Of a DNA stretch of 64,000 bases, positions 45,483-56,560 are shown piece by piece. Each line of letters begins with the position of its first letter. The stretch's first letter is position 1. Source of the stretch: Thysanoteuthis rhombus (Eukaryota > Mollusca > Cephalopoda > Oegopsida > Thysanoteuthidae); assembly GCA_963457665.1 (NCBI GenBank), contig OY735218.1:44082135-44146134 (forward strand). Direction: 5' to 3'. The translations under genes and the position numbers were made by a program. Below the pieces are notes generated by a model that worked only from the letters and a program-made list of their open reading frames with translations, was not told the DNA's origin and did no database searches.

Positions 45483-45499
45483 ATTTATGGAAGAATTGA

Positions 45500-45845
45500 A
45501 GTAGTTTGAAACAATTTCTGTTATGATACAGGGAATTAGTAGAAAAGTTCTAATAAGCTTGTTTGTAAGAGTCATAATTCTGGTAAAAAAGCGGTCAAAA
45601 GAATTAATTCCTGTGGTCAACCTCGAAAGTCAACTTCGTGTTCGTGCCGTAACAAGATTCTTTAGTGCCCACCTTTCCAGCCGAAGAAAATTATTCATGT
45701 ACGGAGTTATCTACCCTTTGGAAAGGATCTACTTCTAACCCCTATATCTCTGTAGAAACGGTAATTTCCTTGTTCCCCTTTTTGACGTCAGAGAGAACTG
45801 CCAATCAGAGAGCAGATTCTTATCTTCACGATATTTAAACTGTGG
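45500..45845. other. Unassigned; CCAAT-type motif before a (CT)n tract
   Basis: gccaatcagagag occurs at about 45800 and gatatttaaac at about 45830. A promoter-like arrangement is possible, but nothing downstream confirms a gene. Confidence 0.3.
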
Positions 45846-45848
45846 CGA

Positions 45849-45849
<1 letters not shown>

Positions 45850-45920
<71 letters not shown>
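45850..45920. repeat. (CT)n microsatellite
   Basis: About 33 CT dinucleotides. It is followed within 25 bp by ctcgaggtaagct, which fits a consensus 5' splice site (GAG|GTAAGC). No exon was recognised on either side. Confidence 0.97.
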
Positions 45921-48900
45921 CCAACGGCCTCGAGGTAAGCTCGTCTCTTCTCCTTTCTCTCTTTAGTTAGGATAGTTAGTATAGTTTTCATAGACACTTT
46001 GTTCTACACACGCATCATCACATATTCATCTCAAGAACACATCCTATCTAAGCTAAGCACTCTCATCGTAGTTTGGTCGGACTTCCTAAAATAACTTCAT
46101 AGTGGCTACAACTAGGATGACCATACTGACGGACATTCTATAGACTCTATCTCACATTTACTTAGTGACATTCCTTTTCCTTCATCCTTCCTATCTCTAC
46201 ATCTTTTATCCTGGTAGATCCCTCCACATATTCGTGTCGGCAGAAACTCCAGTCCTTGTTGATTTTAATTCACTCATGAATTAAACCTGGAACTGTTGTT
46301 TACTTCTTTGTTTGTTCTCATTTCTTCGTTTTGTTAACGATTCAACTAACTGTGTATTAACCTTGTTTTTGTGCTTAAGCAACGAACATGCTACTTACCA
46401 GGATTCATCTCCTTAGATCAATTCTGGTTATGTATATGTTAGGGGCTAATATATCTAGCAACGCTAAATCTGGCCCGTTGACACGAGAATTCCTTCGCCC
46501 CCAAAATGAGTCGTACACGTAAACGAGTGTCGTGCGTACACAAAAAGGGATGGTAAGTCCAAAAATGGCAGTGTCATATTTCTTCGATACGATGATTGTT
46601 CTAAATACGGGACGCAGTCGGATTTTTTTGTTTTAAACGTTGATAATGACATAGGGAGCCGATTTTTTCCTTTTCAATATATCTAAGGGAGAATCATGAT
46701 TCATTTAATAAATTGAATTGAATGTTGCAGTGTTGAATGTTGACTTAATCTTATTTTATCTAATTATACAATTGAATAGAATATATTTTATTTCAATAAA
46801 CAGATAGCAACAAATAAATTTTTGCAATTTTTAAGTAAAAGAATTGAGAGATTTGAGGGAAAGATGATAATCTAAAAACTGCCTTTCCTATAATATTTAG
46901 TCACCTTTGTTTCCAAAGGATAAAACATGAAAGTGCATTATTTTTCAGTTTGAAACGAAATGTTTTTTCTTTCTTTCTTTCTTCCTTGTTTTCGAGGCAA
47001 GTAGCGGATTAGCGATTAGGCTATTGGCAAAGATGCATATTTCGCATAGTTTTTTTCTTTCTTTTTTCTTGCTTTCGAAACCAGTGTCAGATTAACCATT
47101 ACCAAGCTTTTCCTGTCTTTTATCAAACTCCTACATGTTTCGACTTTATTTTCGTACGTGACAATACCAAAAACCAGTGACATCATGCACGGATAACAGT
47201 CACACAGTGACGTACGCTGATACTGATGACGAATCCTAAAGCCCAATTCGGGTCGACCTTGTTTGCTTAAATTAGAAAATTGCATTTGAAAGGTACACGT
47301 AATTTTGGAATAATATTGCATGGAGATGTTTTGTTTACTTTCTAGATTTTGATAGAGGGAGTTTTACCCTAACGGAGCCAAACTCGTCATTATTCGAAGA
47401 GAGAATCGTGGAATTGTTATCACTTCACATTTGTATGGATTTATTTCTCTCATAATCTCTAATATATATTTATAAATTTATTTTTCTTGTGATCAGAACA
47501 CGCTTGCTGAACTCTCATTCTCTTGCACTCATACAGTACAAATCAGGAATGCAATATAGTATGATATCCAATGTGCAATTTGGTTTATTTCATAAAGTAC
47601 TGGATACATTCAACATTAAACATTAAGTTTATTAGAGTACAGCTTGAAATATAATGAAGTAAGAATTCGCTACACAAACACATTTATGTTTCTGTCCTAT
47701 TTGGGCTTCTTTGGGTGAATGAATCGGTTTATTTTGAATTCCAATTTAGGACAATTGGTGGGGGGTCTATTTTTGTAGGTGGTAGAATTTTCCCTTTATT
47801 TTATTTATACATGTATATTTGTTTAGTGGTTGGTCATTGCTTGTCATGTTGTTTTTTTATTCAGTGGGGATACTGTGCTTGTTGGTAGCTACAAATTATA
47901 AATTAGGAGTGTATGGTATAAGCATTTTCGTCATCACTATGTAGTAGATCCATCACAACTTTGTGGTATGTTTCCTCTCTGGGAGTATTTCATTCTCACT
48001 TGATTATGTTTCCTAATGTTAGAGTTTCCTTTTATATGACCTTAGTTGTTAATTCAACCATTCTGGGTTTGGTCAGATGATTATGATAATTGGTTTGTTC
48101 TTCAAAGTGGCCGAGGGATTATGTATGGAGGTTAATTTATGTGGGTTCATAGAAAATTTTGACGATGCCGCCATTTTAACGCTACTTCATTTTTTCTGTT
48201 TAATAATTCCGTTTTTGGGAGGGGGGGTTGTTCTATTGGTAAAAGTGAAGATTTCAAATTCCTCATTCAGGCATCGGTAACATGGGGTTTCGATATTCTG
48301 GCATATGTATGGTTGTTTTAGTTTGCCACTTCTTAGTCTCCAATGATATGTCGACGATTATGTACTGTTTTTATATTTTTGTTTGTAAAAGATGATGTTA
48401 TAGTTGGTTAATATAAGTTTAAAAGGTGATCTCAATATTCCTTTATAACATTTCACTTCTAAGGGTTTCTCTTGGGTTAATATTTCAGCTTGTACAATAT
48501 TCCATTGGAGGCATTTGTTTTGCAAAGGGCTGCTGTTTTTGTTTGTGCAATTGCTATCTGGTTTATTTATGCATTCTCCGTTAGAATCATCTGTAATCAC
48601 TTTATTGCTATGTTTATGAATTTATCAAAATTTTCCGTATAAATATAGCTAATTTCTAGTTTGTACTTTTTGAATATTCTATTCGGTGGGTTGCTAGGGG
48701 AAGTCTTTTTCTATTAATTGGATGAACATTTTTCGAATTACTTTCATTTAAAGGTAGAATGGTGGTGTATACCAAATGATTTCCCGACATCTTTTTTATT
48801 TGTTGTTGCTATGGTTTACTCTATTGGATTTTACTTTTCATCATGTTTAAAGCTAGTTTTGATAAGACCACTGTCTTTTGTATATCAGGGCTTTAGTATA

Positions 48901-50915
48901 TTTATTTCTAATATCGTTGAATATTGTTTCGTTTAAGGAAATCTATATCATATAGAATATAAAAGTATTCTCCAAAAAATCAACAACTGTGCATCATAGA
49001 GGTCAAATTTCAGAAGAAAAAGATCGTCGATTTCCATGGGAGTCTGTGTTCGTGCTCACATTGTAACTGTTTAAGATATCAGTCAGAGCAACAATACACT
49101 AGTGTTTAGAAAACGAAGTAAATAAAATGGGCACATATAGTTCACATCCCGATGGAGAATATTTTTCTTTTCTCTTTTATTTCTATGTTTTCAATTCATT
49201 AGACCTTCAAAGTCTTATGTGGGGGGTTCTATTTACAATGCAGCTGTGATACTAAATTGCAACCTTAAGAGAGAGGAATAAACAATTAAGAATAAAGCAA
49301 ACTCAGGAGTAAAATTATAAGGAGATTTTATTAGTTAATTGGTTTACAAATTAAGTAATTAGTATGCTAAATAAGTTTTGGGAATGATTGCCATCTTAAG
49401 TAGCATAAATGGTTTAAAGATTAAAAACATATTTAACAATAAATGCTTGGTTTTGAAAAGTAAGATGAAAATCCATAAAGGACCATAGTAACGTGTCCGT
49501 GGGACTGTTTCTGTACGTCAAAGAATAAACGGTTGTTTGGTTGAACCTTTTCGTGAAAGTAGTAGCAGCGGATGTGGGTATTTTAGTGGTTATTTTAGCC
49601 AAGGGGGTGTATTCTTGAGAATTGGTTGTTGTGGTTACTGGGAATCAATCTCAGTCATTGTACAGCGCTAAGCTCGTGAAGCTGTTAGTAATGTAATAAA
49701 GAATCCTTGCATATATATGTTTATTTGCTAAATTATTCATATGCATATACATGCATATATAAACATATACATACACTCACACACCTGACATATAGTGCAT
49801 ATACGCACACATGCAGACATATAAATACATACGCACCATATTAAGCAATGTTATATCATGCAGAAAAATGTAATAGGTGATTTAAAACCTCAGGATTGTA
49901 TACGGTGAGCGTCTGTCTTGCATACTTGTAGAGAGTACAGTGGTTTGGATATAGATAGATACAGGGGGATTGCAGGGCATTGAGATGGGAACATTTATAA
50001 AGTATTAGATGCAGGTATAAAGATAGCGAGTAGGTAAGTATAGAGTAATTTGGTTACTTGGTGTGGTTAGGTTGTTAGGTTTAGTGTAGAGTTCTTGTTA
50101 AGAATAGTGCTATGTTTTCTGGCCACTTCACTGTGTAGTGGTTGGGAAGTGTTCTTTGTTTTTTGTAGCTTAAATGTATGAGATTATGAAGAGTTTACCT
50201 TTAGGGTGTTGGCCTCTGTTGTTCTTAGAACGTATCGGATAGGTTTGCGTGAAGGAGTGAGAAGAGGTATATTTCTTGCGTCTGTTGTCTTTAGGAAGTT
50301 GAAGAGTGACAGAGGGATATTTATTGTTATGACCAGTATTTTTATTATTGATGTTGGGCAGATTATTCTTGTTATTGTATTTGTTTTATATGTATTTTTG
50401 TTTTTGTTATTGGTATGTGTTATTACCGTTATTATTGTTTGTGTTAGTAATGCTAGTGTGTTTAATGGTGTTTGCATATGTTTTGCTGATATTATGTCTA
50501 GTGGGGATATTGGTCACTGTTGGGTGTTTAGATAGTTAGTTGGGAGTAGGTGGTTTAGGCTAGGTGTTTTTATCCTAAATTGTTTATTAACGTCTTTGTG
50601 CTTTGTGAATTGTTAGTTCTATGTGTAGCAATGTATTCAAGATTATTATATTTCTTCTTTTTTTTATGGTCGCGTTGTTTCTTTCTCTCTTCGATATTTT
50701 TATTAATAATATCCTGAATCTCCACGTATCCATCCGTGCCCGTGCATTACTGTATTTTTTCGCTCCAGATCTTCCATGTCCTTACAAGTGTATATATATA
50801 GTAGAGATATAATGGATTTTTTAGAGATCAGCTCTATTTCTAGTCGTCATTTTTACTTGAAATTTTGTATACAAGATTCCAACACTATCTCATTCAATTT
50901 TCAGAAATCTCTGCG
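45921..50915. other. Unassigned AT-rich DNA, about 5 kb
   Basis: No gene could be supported. Small items: (TTTC)n near 46968-46985; a T/C-rich duplicated pair near 46975 and 47050 (tttcttgctttcgaaa-like words followed by agtgtcagattaac-like words); a 34-bp segment at 46561-46594 shared with 59505-59538; and a G/T-biased stretch at 49900-50560 that creates an uninformative open frame at 50206-50535. Confidence 0.4.
46561..46594 (+). repeat. 34-bp segment shared with 59505-59538
   Basis: 31 of 34 positions agree (aaaaatg, cagtgtca, atttc, tcgatacgatg), in the same orientation. Flanks are not alignable by eye, so this is the best-preserved part of an old dispersed repeat. Confidence 0.6.
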
Positions 50916-50962
50916 CGTGTGCGAAAGAGAGAATGTTAAAGGATGTTTTGTGCATCCAAATT

Positions 50963-51200
50963 ACTTGACAACTGGACATCATATGAAGTTGATATTCGCT
51001 GGATATGTTATCCTGTGCAACGGATATTGCAGTGTCAAGTTTGGATTTATGGTTCTCGATGTGAGGTGGATGCTCGATTTATTATGAAAGTCAACACTGA
51101 AATGAACACATATTTTGTGTCCTTCTAAATGACGTGTTTATGATACGATCTGACTCTCGAATTATTCTGATGTGGTTTCAAAATAGAATAAAAGAGAGAG
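50963..51200 (+). repeat. Direct repeat, copy 1 (~235 bp)
   Basis: This segment and 51551-51780 are diverged direct copies. Shared words include gacaactggacat, gaagttgatattc, gacattgcagtgtcaagttt or gatattgcagtgtcaagttt, ctgaaatgaac, acgatctg and gatgtggtttca. A further piece (gaaagagagaatg...aaaggatgtttt) at 50922 is repeated at 51242. The copies are separated by a (TA)n tract. Confidence 0.8.
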
Positions 51201-51346
51201 ACAGAAAGAGTGGGGGGCTGTGTTTATCCTTTTATAATGGAGTGAAAGAGAGAATGTGAAAGGATGTTTTTTCACAATAGAGATAGAGGAAGAGAAAGGG
51301 TTTTTTTACAAGAGAGAGAAAGAGAGGAAGTTTTTCTCTGATTTGC

Positions 51347-51351
<5 letters not shown>

Positions 51352-51420
<69 letters not shown>
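51352..51420. repeat. (TA)n microsatellite
   Basis: About 34 TA dinucleotides between the two direct-repeat copies. Confidence 0.97.
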
Positions 51421-51422
<2 letters not shown>

Positions 51423-51550
51423 ACATTACATGACTATTACGGCAGGCTGCTCCGCACACCATAAGGTCCCTTCCAAACATACAGCTTCTGAATAGGCAAG
51501 TCCTAGTATATCTAAGTATAATTTGAGAAATGTGTATGAGGACCGACATA

Positions 51551-51780
51551 ACTCGACAACTGGACATTGCACGAAGTTGATATTCAACAACTATGTTGGT
51601 CCTTGCACTGGACATTGCAGTGTCAAGTTTGAAGTCGTTTGGATGGATGTTCGATTCTTGATGAGTAAAGATCAATCCTGAAATGAACTCATATTTGTGC
51701 TCGTTATAAGTGACGTATTTGTAACACGATCTGCTGCTCTAATCAGTTCGATGTGGTTTCAGAAAAGAATTAAGAGATAG
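51551..51780 (+). repeat. Direct repeat, copy 2 (~230 bp)
   Basis: Second copy of 50963-51200, offset by about 585 bp. It has roughly the same length and ends at the same gatgtggtttca plus aagagatag boundary. Confidence 0.8.
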
Positions 51781-51945
51781 AGGAAAATGTTTTAATTCTA
51801 ACTTTTATTTTAACTTTAAATATAAACCAAACTCTGAAATGTGTGAACAAACAAGCAATATGCACTAATTTAAACAGTCATTCAAGGGCCCAAATAACTA
51901 CTTCAGCTCCAAATTCAAAGAAAATGGGTTTATCGCGAGGTTAAG

Positions 51946-51996
51946 AACGAAGCTTCATTGAAGTGGCAAGAACGAAGCTTCATTGAAGTAGGTACG
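51946..51996 (+). repeat. 25-bp tandem duplication
   Basis: The word aagaacgaagcttcattgaa followed by gt is present twice in tandem. It lies just outside the Tc1 fossil, at its 3' (C-terminal) side. Confidence 0.85.
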
Positions 51997-52019
51997 ATTC
52001 CTAAAGCAACCTCATTTGC

Positions 52020-52867
52020 TTTGACTGTTTATTCCAAATTGGATGGGTTTCGTTCCCTGTCCTCGTTTCCTGTTGAAGATATTCCATCAGTTCTCGATTG
52101 GGTTTCAAGTCGGGCCTTCGTGCAGGCCATCTCATGACTTCAGTGGAGACCACTCTTAAAAAGTGTTTTTACCTGTTTAGTTGCGTGTCAAGTAGCATTG
52201 TCCTGCATAAAAATGGCTGGCTTGCTAGGAGATACAATTAAGGAATGGTATGTTGCTTCACTAAGTTTAGCATTTATTGTCCAATTAATTCTCATAATAG
52301 GTCCATCACATTCAGAGGAGAACATACCAGAACGCTTCCACTTCCAAACTTAGTGGATCTTTTGATATACTTTGGTTTAAGACTATCGCCAGAATATCGT
52401 CGAACAAACTGTCTGCCTTTAGATCCAACTAAATTGAATTTACTTTCATCGATGAAATGAACTTCAGACAAATTCTCATCCTTCCAAACACTGTGTTCTT
52501 CTGCATATTAAAGTCTAGCCACCTTATTATTTCTACTTATGGTAGGTTTACTAGCTGGAGAACAAGGTTTCAACTCAAATTCTTTCAGTCATCATGACAC
52601 AGTGTTGGGATCTGCTTTGATTTGCTTTGAGATTCCCACAGAAGAGATCATTTAGGGCATGTCTTCCAATTACTTTTTCCGCCCTAAAGTTAGTCTTGGG
52701 CAGCTTTTCTTTTTTTCCATCATACAATTTCAAAACTCTCGAAATTACACTCTAGGATCAGCCCAGGTCTCTTGAAACCGCAGAAAGAGACGTTCCATTT
52801 TACTCATCTTGACAATTTATTGTCGAAGAGCTACAGTTATTTTCATGTCTGGCAGCTGATGTAACAC
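52020..52867 (-). mobile_element. Tc1-family transposase fossil
   Basis: On the minus strand an N-terminal HTH-like region (52867-52530) is recognisable only weakly. The catalytic core reads VHFIDESKFNLVGSKGRQFV (first Asp kept, 52475-52415), then RRYSGDSLKPKYIKRSTKFG, then AIFMQDNAT followed by a stop and HATKQVKTLF. The second Asp (QDNA) is kept. Next comes RWPARRPDLKPNRELMEYL, where the family has SPDLNPIExLW; the third acidic residue is displaced or lost. Stops and frameshifts interrupt it. Tc1 elements transpose by cut and paste at TA. Terminal inverted repeats were not identified. Confidence 0.83.
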
Positions 52868-53342
52868 TAAAAACATTGCTGCTTATCATTCAGTGAGGAC
52901 AATATTACCAGCATGTGAGAAAAAAACGTTCCCTTATTTTGTCCACTTTGTAATTTTTTCTTGAATAATTTTTTCACAGCCACTTTTGATAGTAGCTTTT
53001 TCGTACAATAAGTATACACCAATTACTATTAATAGGATTCCATTTGAATAAATCGTTCTCACGTTTTGACCAGTACTATATATGTGTGTAAAATTTTTTC
53101 TAGAGAATCTCATTGTATATACTTTTTTAAATCCATAGTCTTAGAACAACTGGCACAAAAACTATTTCTTATGCAGGAGCGAAAACAGTCTTTACAAACA
53201 CCTGAATGTGCAAGGTATATATATATATATGTATATACAATTGGAAAACTATTGGAACTCTGAAGATGTTCAAAGGTGTCTCACCAAATCTCTTGTGAAA
53301 GGACTGGATCACGTGAAGCAGTATTTGAAAGGAAGGAAAGGG
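52868..53342. other. Unassigned DNA between the Tc1 and gypsy fossils
   Basis: Includes a short (TA)n at 53217-53230. No long terminal repeat of the adjacent gypsy element could be identified here by eye. Confidence 0.4.
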
Positions 53343-54340
53343 CTAAATGGAGGATTGTTCGTGCACACCGTAAGTGACATGTCCTGTTTGTCGCACAATG
53401 TGGCATTTTTTCCACTTTTCAATAACACTGCGATAGTCTTTAGCAATCACGGATTGATCGAGCACAAACATATGCTGCACAACACAATGATTGTGATGAA
53501 ACTGTTCTTCCATAGCTGTGTTTCTATGGAGTGAATTCAGTGGATCTAAATGAATGACGTCAACGGGTAGGCAGATCTTCCTGTTTATCAGTGGGCAGCT
53601 ACTGTTCGGCACGTTCAGGTTTGGTGTTGCTCAACAGAAATATTTCGATAATTTCGGGTGTAGACCCGTCGTCTTTGAGTTTTAAGAGTGCTCTCTTGAA
53701 GGTGTCTACGAGACACCCCATCTGGCCATTTGATCGTGGATGGAACAGCGGTGAACGGATGTGTTGGATACTGTTTTGTTGAGGAAAACTGAAAGTTCTG
53801 CCGGAGACCAGAATATCTGGGACTCCAAATCTGCTAAACACTTGTTGCACTTGGTCTCACAGGAAGTGATGCAATTCATTGTGAATACTTCCAGTCGTTT
53901 ACTATAGGTTGTGAAATGTCATCATGAAGTCGTAACTAGAGGGATTTTGGAATTTCCAGGCGGTACTGCTAGTTGGCATTTGGAACAAATGTGCACAAGT
54001 TCTTCCTACGTCTTGTCCATATTTGGTCAGTAAACATAGCTGCGATCTAAGGTCTTCCAACGGCTAATTCCCGGTTGCCCGAAATGGAATTGTTCGAGAA
54101 CTGTTTTGCAATTGCAATGGTATCACCACACGTTCAGCGAAAAGAACACACACTTCGACCTCGGACAAGGAAGATCGATGTTGGCACAAATGGTTGAAGC
54201 TTTCGATCAGGACATACAAATAGCCAGTGTGTGCAGTGGAAATGGATAAGTTTCTGTTGTAATGGGTCATAAGCAGTAGCCTCAATTACCATTGCCAAAG
54301 TAACCAGAAGTGATCTGACTGTAGATGCAAGCATATTATT
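53343..54340 (-). pseudogene. Integrase region of the gypsy element
   Basis: The zinc-binding region is suggested by ISRWKTLDRSYVYWPN-like reading near 54060-54010. The core domain reads VFSRFGVPDILVSGRTFSF (53845-53785) and HIRSPLFHPRSNGQMG (53765-53715), then VDTFKRALLKLKDDGS. Where the family has a conserved D-N-G after VS, the sequence reads GRT, so the second catalytic Asp is lost. The C-terminal part reads SVIAKDYRSVIEKWKKC and RQTGHVTYGVHEQS and ends at 53343. Confidence 0.82.
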
Positions 54341-54399
54341 GACACCCGGTTTCACGGATATTACGGTGACAACCTGTCTCCCAGTTGTTTGCTTTAGGA

Positions 54400-54766
54400 A
54401 TCCACGAATCTTCACAATGCATCTGTCTGGCCAATTTTATCGGTCGATTGGTATTTGATGTAGAAACTATAGTCCAAAAGCATTGTGGCGTAGCTAAATA
54501 GACTGGGATACCTTTCATGGACCCCAAAATCCTGAGAAGAGGCTAGTGATTGGTAGAAAGAGTGAAAAAACCCTCTTCTGTCCGGAAATAACGGCTCTGA
54601 TTCCATAGTTTGGGGCATCTGAGATAACTATAATATCCATAAATGGATTGAAGTGGGTCAGCCGTAGTTCAGATCCGAGTAAAGATTTTACTTTGTCAAA
54701 AGCAGTCTGGAATTCACGTAACAAGTTCCATGGTACATCCAAAGATGATTTGGGGACCACGCACAA
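54400..54766 (-). pseudogene. RNase H remnant of the gypsy element
   Basis: TAFDKVKSLLGSELRLTHFN (54715-54655) is the connection that links RT to RNase H. DIIVISDAPNYGIRAVISG (54635-54580) is the start of RNase H, with D of the SDA motif kept. Further pieces of the domain (LFSYATMLLDYSF and TNRPIKLARQMHC) lie at 54540-54410 in shifted frames. Confidence 0.8.
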
Positions 54767-54845
54767 TATGCATTTTTTGGCAAAAATGCATTATAGTGGC
54801 TTTCCAGACCTAGGAAAAAGCGTGCAGTTATTTAATTCGTCGGTG

Positions 54846-55400
54846 CTAGCATTTATTGCATAGCATAAATATTTTCTGGGTTTGGGCGACGATCACTCCG
54901 TCAAAAATAAATCCAAGGTATGTCAGAAGAAATTCATATTTGTCAGCACGTATACGAAATCCATATTGTTGAGTACGATCGAGCACATAATTTAAATCGT
55001 GTTGGAGTTCGTCCTGAGTGGAACCTGTGACGATGATGTCATCGATGTAAGCAGCAACTCCTTTTAACTCGGTCAGTATAGCATCCATTGTTTGTTGGAA
55101 TATGGCTGGTGCTGACTCTACGCCGAACGAAATGTGGTTAAATTGGAACAACTCACGGTGTGTGTCTATCGTAAGTAGGAATCACTGTCAACTTCCATTT
55201 TGAGGTAAGCATCAGCAAGATCCAACTTTGCGAAGCAAGTTCCGCCATTGAGCTTTGTTAATAGGTTTTCTGGGAATGGGATTAGCACATGATACTTTTT
55301 ATGACAATGATGAAAAGTTTACCGACCGGATTACTCCAGCTTGTTGGAGACGGTCTAATTCCTAAGTAACGTATGGTATGGGACGCTTCTGTCTAAAAAC
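54846..55400 (-). pseudogene. Reverse transcriptase of the gypsy element
   Basis: The fingers are partly readable upstream (RPIPYVT-ELDRLQQAGVIR near 55380-55320). The open frame 55151-54846 contains FNHISFGVESAPAIFQQTMD, followed by AYIDDIIVTGST with the YxDD catalytic box intact and YGFRIRADKYEFLLTYLGFI. The region carrying the first catalytic Asp is scrambled. Confidence 0.85.
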
Positions 55401-55669
55401 TGGTCTCGAATCTGACTTCAGATAGCTTTGTTCGTGGCAGAGGCAAGCTGTAATGTGTTACCCACATATATGAGGAGGGCTTTAGATAGATCAAGTTCCA
55501 GTTATGTTCAAGCAAGTTTATATCGGAACAATCAGTGAGATAACACACTCTGGACGACTGTATGTCTTTGAAGATACGTCACAAGTTAACTTGCCGATTA
55601 GTTGAATGGTGTTGCCTGATGCACTCAATTGTTAGTGTTGGTCATAATCGGTTTACTGATTAATGCCTA

Positions 55670-55749
55670 AGAAGAACGAGAGATCAACGTTATGTTTGAA
55701 AGAATGTCAAGATAAAAACGAACTGTTGGAGTGTTGTTAATGGGCACTG
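55670..55749 (-). pseudogene. Aspartic protease remnant of the gypsy element
   Basis: VRFYLDILSNITLISRSS (55735-55680) matches the flap-proximal D-T/S-G region of retroelement proteases. The motif LDTG/S reads LDIL here, so the active-site neighbours are changed. Confidence 0.6.
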
Positions 55750-56560
55750 TGTCATGCGTTTTCCACGAAACTTTGAAAGTTGCTAATACAGGATTGGAAT
55801 GTGAATGTTGGTGGTTCGGCTTCTTGCAGAAGGTGCATCGGACCAAATCTTGGATCTGATCTATGTATTGGAAGTTTTGGTTCTCTGAGTGAGGCAAAAA
55901 CCTTCCCTGTGTCTGCACTAGTCACATGTCTGACATCGGTGTCTTTTGACGTGTCAAAAACGTGGATAATGTCACTCGCTACACGATGAACATACTTAGA
56001 ACGCATTTTGGATTCTTTCCCCTGTTTGTATACCGTTGGTAGTAGATGATTTTGCTGCTTGTTGTACCACCAAAGTGTCCTGTTTGAGTTAACTTACACT
56101 GAGATGTCTTCCTCCTACTCCGATTTGGACAGTAATCGGGTATGAATATCTGCGTCTGGGGAGTCCAGCGATAAGAATAAGGCATTTGAACTGGTGTTCT
56201 AAGAGTGATTGCATTAGGAATTTTTCACACTTGTGTTTGACGACACCTGCCAAAGTGACATAATCATTTGCGCTTGTTCAATTTGAGACAACTGAATCTA
56301 ACATTGAAAAGGGAATGCTTTTCATCAAATATTTCACAAGTTCGTTCACAGTCTGAGCAAAGTCTAAGGCTCTCTAGTAAGGATGACATTAGTGAAACAT
56401 TCATGTTCGATAGTACCCAGTTTTCTGACAAGAAGACGGGTTTTCCACGCATCATCTTTCTCGGTCCATGCATCAAATGCGTCATCTGATGCAGGTTCAT
56501 AGCAGAATTCTAAAATAGTAAAGGCGACGGAATTTATAGCAGACATAGAATAACGGCTAT
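55750..56560 (-). pseudogene. gag region of the gypsy element
   Basis: Two landmarks are clear: WKTRLLVRKLGTIEHECFTN (56470-56390) and SLFNVRFSCLKLNKRK (56320-56268), both typical of gag in this group of gypsy elements. A LEHQFKCLILIAGLP-like segment is near 56195. A CxxC motif (CTFCKKPNHQH) near 55820 is the remnant of the nucleocapsid zinc knuckle. Several frame changes separate them. Confidence 0.75.

Larger units (their letters stand above)
53343..56560 (-). mobile_element. Ty3/gypsy retrotransposon gag-pol fossil
   Basis: Read on the minus strand from 56560, the order is gag, protease, reverse transcriptase, RNase H, integrase, which is the Ty3/gypsy order. Every domain is recognisable, but the reading is broken into many frames. 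The internal region is about 3.2 kb. Neither long terminal repeats, a primer-binding site nor an envelope frame was found. This copy cannot encode functional proteins. Confidence 0.88.

Noticed and set aside
44545-45483. 312-codon minus-strand open frame and 184-codon plus-strand frame
   Set aside because: They are made by a 120-bp tandem repeat whose length is a multiple of three. Frames are open on both strands and begin or end at the array edges, which is expected of a satellite and not of a gene.
50206-50535. Hydrophobic 109-codon plus-strand frame as a membrane protein
   Set aside because: The sequence is strongly G/T-biased, giving Val/Ile/Phe/Leu-rich translations in all plus frames; an overlapping frame looks the same. 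There is no start context or homologue recognised.
53343-56560. Endogenous retrovirus with envelope
   Set aside because: Only gag-pol of a Ty3/gypsy retrotransposon is visible. No envelope frame or long terminal repeats were found on either side.
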